From: Nitrososphaeraceae archaeon
Lineage (GTDB): Archaea > Thermoproteota > Nitrososphaeria > Nitrososphaerales > Nitrososphaeraceae
Assembly: GCA_030038695.1 (NCBI GenBank)
Contig: JASHSN010000387.1
Location: 1-7,635 of the forward strand
DNA: 7,635 nt
Direction: 5' to 3'
Part shown: piece by piece, positions 1 to 5,886 of the stretch
Position numbering within the stretch: the first letter of the stretch is position 1
How the letters are laid out: each line of letters starts with the position of its first letter
Program-made: the position numbers and the translations under genes
Notes under the pieces: model-generated
The model's input: only the letters and a program-made list of their open reading frames with translations
What the model was told of the DNA's origin: nothing
Database searches by the model: none

Positions 1-135
1 GAATCTGAGGGATTCACAAGAATAGACGGTACTTCAGGCATTGAAGAACAACAATCTTTGGTAAGGAAGAAAGTTATGGAAATCATTCCAGAGTCTAAGT
101 ATGCACGGCCGTTAATCAAAGAACAGGTTGTATAA
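1..135 (+). CDS. 3' end of an unrecognised protein (partial)
   Basis: Frame 1 is open from the window edge for 44 codons and ends in TAA at 133-135. The C-terminal tail is soluble and charged and ends ...ESKYARPLIKEQVV. It has no membrane segment and no motif I can name. Third-position use looks coding, and the stop is followed within about 30 nt by terminator-like sequence, which fits the end of a real gene. The start and most of the protein lie outside the window, so no function is proposed. A chance open frame of 44 codons is possible but less likely given the terminator placement. Confidence 0.6.
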   Translation, partial: ESEGFTRIDGTSGIEEQQSLVRKKVMEIIPESKYARPLIKEQVV

Positions 136-164
136 AGAACTTAGCATACATACCTAGAAAAACA

Positions 165-224
165 GAGGAGGAGAGTGTTTTTTCCCTCCTCCCAACGCTT
201 TCGGTATGACTGAATGCGTTTTTA
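165..224 (+). terminator. Tandem terminator-like region after the partial gene
   Basis: Two elements follow the stop at 135. First, GAGGAGG (165-171) can pair with CCTCCTC (185-191), and the loop contains six T residues (178-183). Second, AACGC (194-198) pairs with GCGTT (216-220), with an inner TTC/GAA pairing across a T:T mismatch, and is followed directly by a T run ending at 223. Archaeal RNA polymerase stops at U-runs in the transcript, so both T-tracts are plausible stop sites for the upstream gene. The pairings are read from the sequence; termination is inferred. Confidence 0.5.
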
Positions 225-284
225 TTACTCACTCTAGTGCTGAGGCAGCCCACGCCGCTACAATTTAATAATAAACTATCCTCG

Positions 285-324
285 ATATACATATATACAT
301 ATATACATATATACATATATACAT
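285..324. repeat. 8-bp tandem repeat, five perfect copies
   Basis: The unit ATATACAT is repeated five times without a mismatch. The whole tract is strictly alternating purine-pyrimidine, so it could melt easily or adopt an unusual helix. It lies in a gene-free stretch. The minus-strand reading frame across it is a tyrosine/isoleucine repeat produced by the microsatellite and is not considered a gene. Copy number is likely to vary between strains by replication slippage. Confidence 0.95.
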
Positions 325-508
325 AAACATTTGGAAGTAGATAGTTTCTCATATTCGAAAGAAGTCATTCGGTTCTAAAATAAAGTAAATTCAGCAAATG
401 ACTAATAGTATCTACAAATGCTTTATCAATCAGGAAATAGTGGTCCAGCGTAAGACACTTCATATTCTTTCGACCGGTTTCGGACCTATACTTAGCTGAT
501 GATGTGAT

Positions 509-593
509 AGGTTGATGGTGTTGCCCCAAAGCGTCATCTCAATGAAAAAGCTAATGATTGGCGACTTCGGCTATCGGGGTTTCCAATCAACCT
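509..593 (+). other. Inverted-repeat block with two exclusive pairings
   Basis: AGGTTGAT (509-516) is an exact complement of ATCAACCT (586-593), closing a roughly 70-nt loop. Inside the loop TGATTGG (555-561) is an exact complement of CCAATCA (583-589). The two stems share bases 586-589 and so cannot form together. CCCC (near 524-527) and GGGG (near 576-579) could add to the outer fold. Mutually exclusive stems are typical of switching RNAs, but nothing downstream within 400 nt is a clear gene, and chance pairing is possible. No known RNA family is recognised. Confidence 0.3.
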
Positions 594-699
594 CATAGAG
601 CCAGTGTCCGGTATCATCTACAATGTAGAACAAAAGTTTATTCATTATAGAATAGCGAGAATATATATCTCAATATAGCATTACAAGATCTATACTTTT

Positions 700-733
700 C
701 CGCGGACACCATGGCCGTGGTCAAGCGCTTGAC
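700..733. repeat. Three palindromes in series
   Basis: CCGCGG (700-705) is followed by ACCATGGCCGTGGT (708-721), which is self-complementary apart from one T:G position, and then by the perfect 14-bp palindrome GTCAAGCGCTTGAC (720-733). The cluster is GC-rich within AT-rich surroundings. Dimeric regulators or cruciform-forming sites commonly have this symmetry. No adjacent gene or promoter tells which. Confidence 0.7.
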
Positions 734-1008
734 TACTGTCTATTAAAATACACTCGAAAATCCGTATTTCAAATAAAAATATGTTTAACTACCGCAGCTG
801 TAATAACTGCGATCGGTGCTTGCGCCACCATCAGTGCTACTTGCCTATGTCGATGGATGTATACGCGAGCGTGATAATACCAGTTATGTATACTTATGAC
901 AAAGTTTGCAATAGGCAACAACTGACCTGACCTCACCTTGGCAACAGACTACATCGACACTTAACGTTCGCATTTAATGATTGAATCGTAGTTCTTGATG
1001 TTTAAAGG

Positions 1009-1236
1009 ATGTCCCTATCTACCTACTTTTATAATGAAGTTAATAATTTTAAAAATCTACTAATCGTACTTGCACTCTTTGTAATAATGCAGGGTATTTA
1101 TCATTCTACCGGTGCTCTTGGTTTTAGTTTATTAGCTAAAGGAATACTCGCACCACTATCCTTTGGTTTTGTTTGCAGTTTTTTTACCTTAATAGCAAGG
1201 GGAGAAAAAAATGAAGAGAAGATCAAAATGACATGA
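1009..1236 (+). CDS. Small two-helix membrane protein (hypothetical)
   Basis: A 75-residue ORF starts at ATG and ends in TGA. Residues about 17-35 (LLIVLALFVIMQGIYHSTG) and 40-63 (FSLLAKGILAPLSFGFVCSF...) are hydrophobic and of membrane-spanning length. They are followed by a charged tail, RGEKNEEKIKMT. AAAGG lies immediately before the ATG, too close for a normal ribosome site. A weak TATA-like ATTTAATG sits at 972-979, about 34 nt upstream. The family is not recognised. The opposite strand also carries a 71-codon frame (1101-1316), but its composition is less protein-like. U-tracts at 1537-1560 could end this transcript. The two-helix pattern favours a real gene, but the short length leaves doubt. 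Confidence 0.45.
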   Translation: MSLSTYFYNEVNNFKNLLIVLALFVIMQGIYHSTGALGFSLLAKGILAPLSFGFVCSFFTLIARGEKNEEKIKMT

Positions 1237-1536
1237 TAGGAGTTAGAGGTAAGTCCAGATTCCTTATCCCTTGTCATTGCTCCGGCGTGAACGCTGTGAA
1301 TGAAATAGTTACACACATCTCTAATTCTTATTCAAAATAGTGGGGCCACATTCTAAATTTAGAACGACGCAGACTGCTAAAAATCAGCAACTAAACATTT
1401 TTGTAAGATTACTTGAAATGTGGTACAATGAATGTAGTATTATGATCGTGAATCCCTGGGTGCTATTTGTAATATTAGTAGAGACAGTCTATTCCAGTCG
1501 ATTTTGTATATTTTCAGCGTCTCGCTAACAAAGAGA

Positions 1537-1560
1537 TTTTTTATAAGATTGGAATTTTTT
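1537..1560 (+). terminator. Paired oligo-T tracts, plus-strand terminator
   Basis: Two T6 runs (1537-1542 and 1555-1560) lie in the non-template strand for plus transcription, just before the convergent end of the MFS gene. Oligo-U is the known archaeal termination signal, so these would stop a plus-strand transcript from the 1009 gene region before it runs antisense into the exporter. No strong hairpin accompanies them. Confidence 0.45.
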
Positions 1561-1582
1561 GTGTAAGCTTGAGTTTCTTATA

Positions 1583-3187
1583 CTACAGGACATTTGGTAT
1601 TGCCAATTTAATACCCCTACGTCTTAATATTATTGCCAATCCAATGGATAGAATTGAGATTGCCGTAGCAGTCAGAAATATGAGGTTGTATGAATCGGCA
1701 GAGGGGAAGTATTGCACTATCCCGTTTACCTTCAGTATAGATTGATCGGACTGCATATACATTCCTGCGAGTGCTGGACCTACTGCCGCTCCTATTATTC
1801 TCATAAGCATACTCGTACCAAGGGATATTCCCATGAACTGCCTTGGAGTAGATAGTATGGTCACGTTCATCGCTCCTACATTTGTTAATGATAAGCCAGT
1901 AGAAAGAATCACTAGGTTTGCTGATATTGATAAAGGGGTCGAATGGAACATAAAGAGACCAAAGAATCCGGCTGAAGTAATAAATGTGCCAGCTATGACT
2001 GGCTTCATCGATCCTATCTTCGAGATGATAAAACCAGATGTCGGTCCAAATATCAAGAGAATAAGTGCAAATGGCAATTGTATCCCACCAGTACTAACAG
2101 CGTCTTCACCAAATCCTAGTGGTGGAGGATTCCTTACCAGAATTGGTATTGTCTGAAATACAGTAAACATAGAAAATCCTACAATCATTATTATCAAATT
2201 TGCAGGTAGGACCGTTCTATGCAACACCAATTTGAAATCAACTAATGGATTAGCGGATCGGTTTTCTAGCACTATAAAGAGTGCTAGTGAGATAATACCT
2301 ATAACAAGGAAGATGGTTGTCTGCAACAAACTCGTTGACGTTTGCCTCCCATTGCCTGTTTCTAAATAGGTAAGTACTAGTAGAAATGAAGTGACAGCAG
2401 TAGCCAATGTTACTGCACCTTTAATGTCAACACCGCTACGGCGTTTCGCTTTACTGTTGGTTTTCTCCTTGTCTGTGGGTTCAAATCTTTTGTATTTCAA
2501 TTCCACACCTAGTTGTTTCTGGTCCTGTCTCACTTTGTGCACTTCTCTCTCTTCAGTTACACGAATAAAACGCGATACAACAATTAATAAAACGATTGCA
2601 ATGGGGATTATTGTAAAAAAAGTGGCTTGCCACCCGTATTGCTTAATTATGGCTCCTCCAACTGATAGACCTATAACAGCCCCGGACGCGAACATAGAAC
2701 TAATTACTCCTTGGCCGATCGACAATTTTTGTCTTGGAAAGTTATCTCTTATAATACCAAATGCAATCGGAAACATAGCCATCCCAATCCCTTGAATGGC
2801 TCTAGCAAACATCAGAGAGTAAATATTGTTAGCAAATCCCGCAATTGAAACCCCAATTGCATAAATTATCATAATTAAAAGCATTATCCTCTTTTTCCCA
2901 TAAACATCAGATAACTTCCCTGCGATTGGAGTCATTACAGCACCTGTGATTAAGTAAGCCGTCAGTATCCAAGATGACATACTATAAGAGACATGAAATT
3001 CTCTGATAAGATCAGGAATAGCTGGTATAAGCATAGTTTCCGCATACATGACCATTGTAGCAAGACAACTAAGGATAACAAGTGTCTTCCATGCTGAAGC
3101 TGGGATTTTTATAGAGTAATTCGACGATGACGGTGATTGCCCAGCTGAATTATTATTAGATTTATTTTGATTTGATCGAGAATCCAC
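1583..3187 (-). CDS. MFS drug-efflux transporter, DHA2-like (14 TM)
   Basis: A 534-residue integral membrane protein of the major facilitator superfamily, probably a proton-coupled exporter of drugs or other small organic compounds at the cytoplasmic membrane. About 14 hydrophobic helices can be drawn, the first at residues 34-56 and the last at 499-520. Length and helix count match the DHA2 (EmrB/QacA) group. Motif A is clear after helix 2: GKLSDVYGKKR at 90-100, with D94 and G97. R129 begins RAIQGIG in helix 4. Helix 5 carries an antiporter motif C variant, GAVIGLSVGG (169-178), with Leu where the usual Pro stands. A Ser/Asn-rich N-tail (1-28) and a highly charged cytoplasmic loop (about 208-254) are extra. 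The start is GTG at 3187: an in-frame stop lies a few codons upstream and the next Met is residue 45, inside helix 1. The first 26 bases overlap the end of another minus-strand ORF (3162-3380). The substrate cannot be predicted. Confidence 0.95.
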   Translation of the reverse strand: MDSRSNQNKSNNNSAGQSPSSSNYSIKIPASAWKTLVILSCLATMVMYAETMLIPAIPDLIREFHVSYSMSSWILTAYLITGAVMTPIAGKLSDVYGKKRIMLLIMIIYAIGVSIAGFANNIYSLMFARAIQGIGMAMFPIAFGIIRDNFPRQKLSIGQGVISSMFASGAVIGLSVGGAIIKQYGWQATFFTIIPIAIVLLIVVSRFIRVTEEREVHKVRQDQKQLGVELKYKRFEPTDKEKTNSKAKRRSGVDIKGAVTLATAVTSFLLVLTYLETGNGRQTSTSLLQTTIFLVIGIISLALFIVLENRSANPLVDFKLVLHRTVLPANLIIMIVGFSMFTVFQTIPILVRNPPPLGFGEDAVSTGGIQLPFALILLIFGPTSGFIISKIGSMKPVIAGTFITSAGFFGLFMFHSTPLSISANLVILSTGLSLTNVGAMNVTILSTPRQFMGISLGTSMLMRIIGAAVGPALAGMYMQSDQSILKVNGIVQYFPSADSYNLIFLTATAISILSIGLAIILRRRGIKLAIPNVL

Positions 3188-3380
3188 TATTTGTAACGCC
3201 GCTTAATGTTTTTCGCAGACGGGATGGTGGGAACGGTCGCGTTTGACATTTACCAAAAGTCACTACGGTCTTTCTATGCAGCTCTAAATCGAGGATTTTA
3301 CGAAAAGCCACTGCAGCTCTGTACGATGCACAACCAAGAGTATTTTTCGAATCATAACTTACGATAATGTCTGGCCACAA
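3162..3380 (-). CDS. Small ORF overlapping the exporter start (hypothetical)
   Basis: A 72-codon minus-strand ORF opens at a TTG (3380) right after an in-frame stop and ends inside the MFS gene, overlapping it by 26 nt in another frame. The product is basic and soluble, with pieces such as RAAVAFRKILDLELHRKTVV and a Pro/Arg-rich middle (RPFPPSRLRKT). The family is not recognised. A strong TATA-like box (3402-3410) is centred about 26 nt before the TTG, the spacing expected for a leaderless archaeal mRNA. Either this is a translated leader gene coupled to the exporter, or a roughly 190-nt 5' leader whose open frame is accidental, or the fragment of an older gene. I cannot tell these apart. Confidence 0.35.
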   Translation of the reverse strand: MWPDIIVSYDSKNTLGCASYRAAVAFRKILDLELHRKTVVTFGKCQTRPFPPSRLRKTLSGVTNSGFSIKSK

Positions 3381-3399
3381 TTTAACAGTACACTAATTA

Positions 3400-3413
3400 T
3401 TAATATATATTTC
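3400..3413 (-). promoter_or_regulatory. TATA-like box for the 3380 ORF and MFS gene
   Basis: On the minus strand this reads GAAATATATATTAA, close to the archaeal TATA consensus. Transcription would begin about 25 nt downstream, near 3380, which coincides with the TTG of the overlapping ORF and lies about 190 nt before the MFS GTG. No comparable box stands nearer to the MFS start. Confidence 0.4.
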
Positions 3414-3534
3414 AAATTATGACCCAGAAATCTATGTCTTTTTTGGCTGATACATTAAAAGCAGTTGTTTCCCAGCTCGCTAGACAGGCATAAACTGTAG
3501 CTATCGCTGTATGATCAACGGGTGCCTTAGTTAG

Positions 3535-3874
3535 AAACTCGAGATTTTTCATATAGAAAATTGTTTCAAAAGAATAGAAACATCACGGAGTTACAATGTT
3601 AAAATAAAGGTAATTGGTCTGTCCACGGGTCATGGGGAATGAGAACAGAACCATTGAACAACTGAGTAACTACAATGGCGTGTATAACATTGTGGACAGA
3701 CACCTTAAAAATATAGACAATGTATTTTTGCACTTGGATGAAATCTACAATATCTATTAAACCATGCGGTTTGATGAACATGATGTTGTGTCACACGCAA
3801 GCAAAGTATCGGAAAACATATTTTTAAGTGCAAAAAATGTTCTCTCGATAATTCTTCAATTAAATTTCTTCTGA
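3535..3874 (+). pseudogene. Possible decayed gene, family unknown
   Basis: Three protein-like pieces follow one another on the plus strand. Frame 1, 3535-3642, reads ...RSYNVKIKVIGLSTGHGE then stop. Frame 2 continues at 3632-3760 with a 42-residue piece starting MGNENRTIEQL. After a single TAA (3758-3760) the same frame runs on from ATG 3764 to TGA 3874 (MRFDEHDVVSHASKVSENIF...). One frameshift near 3630 and one nonsense codon would join all three. No start codon is seen for the first piece. The opposite strand carries a codon-aligned 60-codon ORF (3599-3781, ATG start), so the coding strand is uncertain. No family is recognised, and chance open frames remain possible. Confidence 0.3.
3617..3701. 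repeat. 10-bp inverted repeat pair
   Basis: GTCTGTCCAC (3617-3626) has its exact complement GTGGACAGAC at 3692-3701, with 65 bp between. It could form a long-loop hairpin or mark the ends of a small insertion or a pair of protein-binding sites. It lies inside the possible decayed gene. Confidence 0.6.
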
Positions 3875-3969
3875 ACTGGTAAACAGCGACAGTTTTCATT
3901 CTACTCTAGAATTGCACTATCGTTGTCCACAATCAACTCGTTTTTCCAAGACACTCGTTTTGAAGTACC
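3875..3969. other. Intergenic, no supported feature
   Basis: Between the possible decayed gene and the terminator tract of the secreted-protein gene I see no reading frame, repeat or structure that stands out. The stretch at 3414-3534, on the other side of the possible decayed gene, likewise holds only a 24-codon ORF (3419-3493, MTQKSMSFLAD...) that cannot be separated from chance. Confidence 0.5.
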
Positions 3970-3975
3970 AAAAAA
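3970..3975 (-). terminator. Oligo-U terminator tract of the secreted-protein gene
   Basis: The minus strand has a T6 run about 27 nt past the stop at 4002, within the AT-rich sequence after the gene. U-rich tracts at this distance fit archaeal termination. No hairpin is evident. Confidence 0.35.
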
Positions 3976-4001
3976 TGTGGAATTAGGTATATTTTTTGCA
4001 G

Positions 4002-4277
4002 TTATTTCTGTAGCATTCCACCGCTTGCGGTAACCGTGACAGTGGAGGTTGCATGGCATGAGCCTGAGATTCCAGAGCTTCCACCAACAGTTTGACAGTC
4101 TTGCTTCTGGTTTGTGTCAGTTGGTAAATTGACGCCCGTATTGTTGACATGTATAGTTATGGTTTTGTTAGCTAATGCGCTGTGTATGCTTCCTATAGTT
4201 ATTGTGCTTACTACTAACACAGTTGCAATCGCAGCAATTGTAACTAGCGCTGTTTTTTCGTTCTTTATATTTGTCAT
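4002..4277 (-). CDS. Small secreted protein with signal peptide
   Basis: A 91-residue protein predicted to be exported. From the ATG at 4277 it has a basic N-tip (MTNIKNEK), a hydrophobic core at about 9-31 and a likely signal-peptidase site after A36 (SALA/NKT). The mature part is Thr/Ser/Gly-rich with two cysteines, C61 and C74 (DCQTVGGSSGISGSC), that could form a disulphide outside the cell. It ends in a repeated TVTVTASGG stretch. A TTG at 4292 would add five residues; the ATG is preferred because it gives a normal signal peptide. From memory, similar short proteins with the C-x-T-x-GGSSG-x-SGSC pattern occur in several copies in Nitrososphaera/Nitrosocosmicus-like genomes, but I know no function for them. 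The gene stands alone. Confidence 0.75.
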   Translation of the reverse strand: MTNIKNEKTALVTIAAIATVLVVSTITIGSIHSALANKTITIHVNNTGVNLPTDTNQKQDCQTVGGSSGISGSCHATSTVTVTASGGMLQK

Positions 4278-4960
4278 TTTTGTAAGTTTCAATTGTATGA
4301 GCTCTGCTATGCTTTATCTGCGATGCTTAACATCAAATGCTAAAAATATAGGAGAAATTGCAGATACATTATACCTATAATAAAATCATCAGAAAGATTA
4401 TGGCGATATTAATCTGAATACAACTATACGGCATACTATACAATTATGCGTAGTAAAGATATAGTGTGTCAGATCTCGACGATTTCTTTTACGTGATCTA
4501 AAGTTCATATCTAAAATGACACCTTTAAAATGACATTTGGGTGACGGTCTGAAATGGAACCACGTACAACAGGCAACTGTCAAATAAAAGAGAATTAAAT
4601 GAGCTTAAATATAGACCGCACATAGCATACTAGTATGTCAAGTATGTCAACACCAACTTTGCTGTATGAGTAACATATCAATTTGCTAAATAGTACTATT
4701 AATACAGGACTGGGTGTCTCTTACAATTTTTGAGAGTTGGCATAAACCATCAAGGATTTAGCTGCGGTACAGGCCTCGGAAATTAAAACTCAATTGTGTT
4801 TGTACATAAAGTTAGATAAATGTGCAAGATAAATCCACCGACCTTTACATTAAAGAACATGACCTCTTATCAACTCTATCCATCTCGTTCACCACGATTA
4901 GATCAGTAGGACGCAGTAGGATTTTATCCATAGTCATAATCCAGGTAGACCTACAGACAA
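4278..4960. other. Long intergenic stretch, no clear gene
   Basis: This should contain the promoter of the secreted-protein gene. A weak TATA-like GATAAAGC on the minus strand near 4311-4318 is the best candidate. There is a 9-bp tandem duplication, AGTATGTCA, at 4632-4640 and 4641-4649, and TAAAATGACA occurs twice (4513-4522 and 4527-4536). A 30-residue minus-strand ORF (4845-4937, MTMDKILLRPTDLIVVNEMD...) begins 23 nt past the hemerythrin stop. It is protein-like but too short to call. A plus-strand GTG frame from 4822 runs into the hemerythrin gene and is probably accidental. Nothing else stands out. Confidence 0.6.
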
Positions 4961-5518
4961 TTATCTCATCCATTCCCTACCTTCCAAGTATTCAATTAAT
5001 TTCATCATTTGTTCTATTCTAGCTGAACCTCCAACATGATTTCTACAGCTTTCAAAATGTCTAATCAAGGTTTCGTTTTCCTGCTCTGACAAAATGCTCT
5101 TCTCTTCGATTATATCAAAGAATTTGTCTTCTTTCCCTGTATGGTCGGTTATAAACACAGAATATGATTTCAGAAACCTCGCCAGGGGTTCTCTTGAATT
5201 TTTTTCGCCGTTTTCTCTCCATGTCTTTAAATTGCGCAAGAACATTGCTGCAATTCTTCTTCCAAGCTCGTGTTCAATAAGAAACCTTCGGATATCTTCA
5301 GAGAAGTTATCTTTGTTGATTGTTTCAGGAAAGTAAGCTTGTTCTTCTTTTCCGTGATGAAATTTGTCAACAAATTCTTCAATCACTACTGAAATAATTT
5401 TAAGATCCTCAAATGGAATATTTTTGTTAGAATAGAGTTTTTCAGAACACCTTTGAGCTATATTCCTAACTCTCTTCAGAGTAAGATGATCCCGCTTAAG
5501 ATCTTGTGTGGCGTTCAC
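4961..5518 (-). CDS. Hemerythrin-like HHE cation-binding protein
   Basis: A soluble 185-residue four-helix-bundle protein of the hemerythrin/HHE family, expected to hold a non-haem di-iron centre that binds O2, NO or iron. Candidate ligands are in the expected order: H11 (DLKRDH), H54 in HHGKEE with E58 (HxxxE), H83 (IEHELGRR) and H126 in DHTGKED with E130 (second HxxxE). The length and the spacing of the His/Glu set match single-domain bacterial and archaeal members. C24 and C158 are extra. The start is GTG at 5518, because an in-frame TAA lies four codons upstream and no other start is available. A TATA-like box 28 nt upstream suggests a leaderless mRNA. The role is inferred: oxygen or nitric-oxide sensing or scavenging, or iron handling. 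The gene appears to be transcribed alone. Confidence 0.92.
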   Translation of the reverse strand: MNATQDLKRDHLTLKRVRNIAQRCSEKLYSNKNIPFEDLKIISVVIEEFVDKFHHGKEEQAYFPETINKDNFSEDIRRFLIEHELGRRIAAMFLRNLKTWRENGEKNSREPLARFLKSYSVFITDHTGKEDKFFDIIEEKSILSEQENETLIRHFESCRNHVGGSARIEQMMKLIEYLEGREWMR

Positions 5519-5542
5519 TAATACTTCTTTTTAGCTCGGTTT

Positions 5543-5552
5543 TTTATAAATT
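5543..5552 (-). promoter_or_regulatory. TATA box of the hemerythrin gene
   Basis: On the minus strand this reads AATTTATAAA, a near-consensus archaeal TATA box centred about 28 nt before the GTG at 5518. That spacing puts the transcription start on or next to the start codon, so the mRNA would be leaderless. This agrees with the lack of a ribosome-binding site and supports the GTG choice. Confidence 0.6.
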
Positions 5553-5585
5553 GCTCGATTGAAGTAGCATTTACTTCATACAGGC

Positions 5586-5598
5586 ACCAATTATTGGT
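5586..5598. promoter_or_regulatory. Palindrome upstream of the hemerythrin promoter
   Basis: ACCAAT-T-ATTGGT is a perfect 13-nt palindrome, 34-46 nt beyond the TATA box. It overlaps the first of two direct repeats. The position fits an activator or regulator site for the hemerythrin gene; this is inference from symmetry only. Confidence 0.35.
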
Positions 5599-5632
5599 CT
5601 ATTATTACATTATGTATGTGTTGGTCTATTAT
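5594..5632. repeat. 12-bp direct repeat, 27-bp spacing
   Basis: TTGGTCTATTAT occurs exactly at 5594-5605 and again at 5621-5632. A start-to-start distance of 27 bp is about two and a half helical turns. The pair lies upstream of the hemerythrin TATA box and could be two binding sites of one regulator. Confidence 0.8.
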
Positions 5633-5666
5633 CGTATATTTTATCACTCAGGAGTAGCTCATTTAT

Positions 5667-5692
5667 CCACCTACTCTAACCACCTACTCTAA
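5667..5692. repeat. 13-bp tandem duplication
   Basis: CCACCTACTCTAA is repeated exactly, back to back. A nearby GAGTAG (5652-5657) is complementary to CTACTC in each copy and could form a small hairpin with either. It lies between the hemerythrin upstream region and a small ORF at 5714. Confidence 0.9.
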
Positions 5693-5713
5693 AGATTAGA
5701 ATATTTTAAAAAC

Positions 5714-5827
5714 TTGAAGAGAAACGATTCACAGGAAGGCGAACCCTTAAGGTCCGATGTAAACGATAAATCCGTAGTGCTTACAAACATAAAAGGTAAA
5801 TTGTATAGAGATAAAATCATGATATAA
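5714..5827 (+). CDS. Possible 37-residue charged peptide
   Basis: An open frame begins after a stop at 5690-5692 and has its only usable start at TTG 5714, giving MKRNDSQEGEPLRSDVNDKS... and ending at TAA 5825-5827. The product is hydrophilic and strongly charged, without Cys or Trp, which looks more like protein than random AT-rich sequence. There is no recognised family and no ribosome site, and an AT-rich tract just upstream is too close for a leaderless promoter. It could equally be a fragment of an older gene or chance. Confidence 0.2.
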   Translation: MKRNDSQEGEPLRSDVNDKSVVLTNIKGKLYRDKIMI

Positions 5828-5876
5828 TCATTGTCCAATAATTTTGCTTCGTAAACATCAAACATGTTAGGACTCT

Positions 5877-5881
5877 AAAAA
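5877..5881 (-). terminator. Oligo-U tract after the zinc-ribbon gene
   Basis: The minus strand has a T5 run beginning a few nucleotides past the TAG at 5887-5889. This is a minimal archaeal-type stop signal without a hairpin, so support is weak. Confidence 0.25.
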
Positions 5882-5886
5882 CCTAC

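Larger units (their letters stand above)
325..1008. other. Gene-poor stretch with short broken frames
   Basis: No gene can be supported here. Plus frame 2 holds short protein-like pieces: 398-499 (33 codons, ATG start), then two adjacent in-frame stops, then 515-598 (27 codons, including GDFGYRGFQ). A different frame from about 585 reads INLIEPVSGIIYNVEQKF. A Cys-rich 49-codon ORF lies at 781-930. Each is short enough to arise by chance in AT-rich DNA. Together they could be traces of a decayed gene. The two structured blocks at 509-593 and 700-733 are listed separately. I found no tRNA-type T-arm. Confidence 0.6.

Noticed and set aside
116..352. Minus-strand 78-codon ORF rich in Tyr/Ile/Val
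   Set aside because: Its N-terminal part is the direct translation of the 8-bp microsatellite, the rest crosses the terminator region, and it overlaps the end of the partial plus-strand gene.
1340..1528. Plus-strand 62-codon ORF with GTG start and one hydrophobic stretch
   Set aside because: Composition (Cys, Trp, Ser, no clear domain) and lack of promoter or ribosome site do not support it, although oligo-T tracts follow its stop closely. It stays possible but unproven.
1833..2795. Plus-strand ORFs at 1833-2156 and 2391-2795
   Set aside because: Both lie wholly inside the MFS gene on the opposite strand and are antisense shadows of its membrane helices.
3340..3360. TTCGAATC-type motif as a tRNA T-arm
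   Set aside because: Flanking bases do not form the T-stem and no acceptor or anticodon arm can be drawn around it. No tRNA was found elsewhere.
4114..4380. Plus-strand 88-codon hydrophobic ORF
   Set aside because: It is the antisense of the secreted-protein gene. Its hydrophobic character comes from reading the Thr/Ala-rich codons backwards.
4398..4583. Minus-strand 61-codon ORF
   Set aside because: Rich in Cys, His, Trp and Arg with no motif, promoter or neighbour that supports it; likely a chance frame.
4822..5336. Plus-strand frames at 4822-5022 and 5094-5336
   Set aside because: The second is entirely antisense to the hemerythrin gene. The first enters that gene's 3' end and has no good promoter.
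285..5692. Tandem and direct repeats as a CRISPR array
   Set aside because: The repeats are 8-13 bp, abutting or only paired, and differ in sequence between sites. There are no regular spacers and no cas genes.
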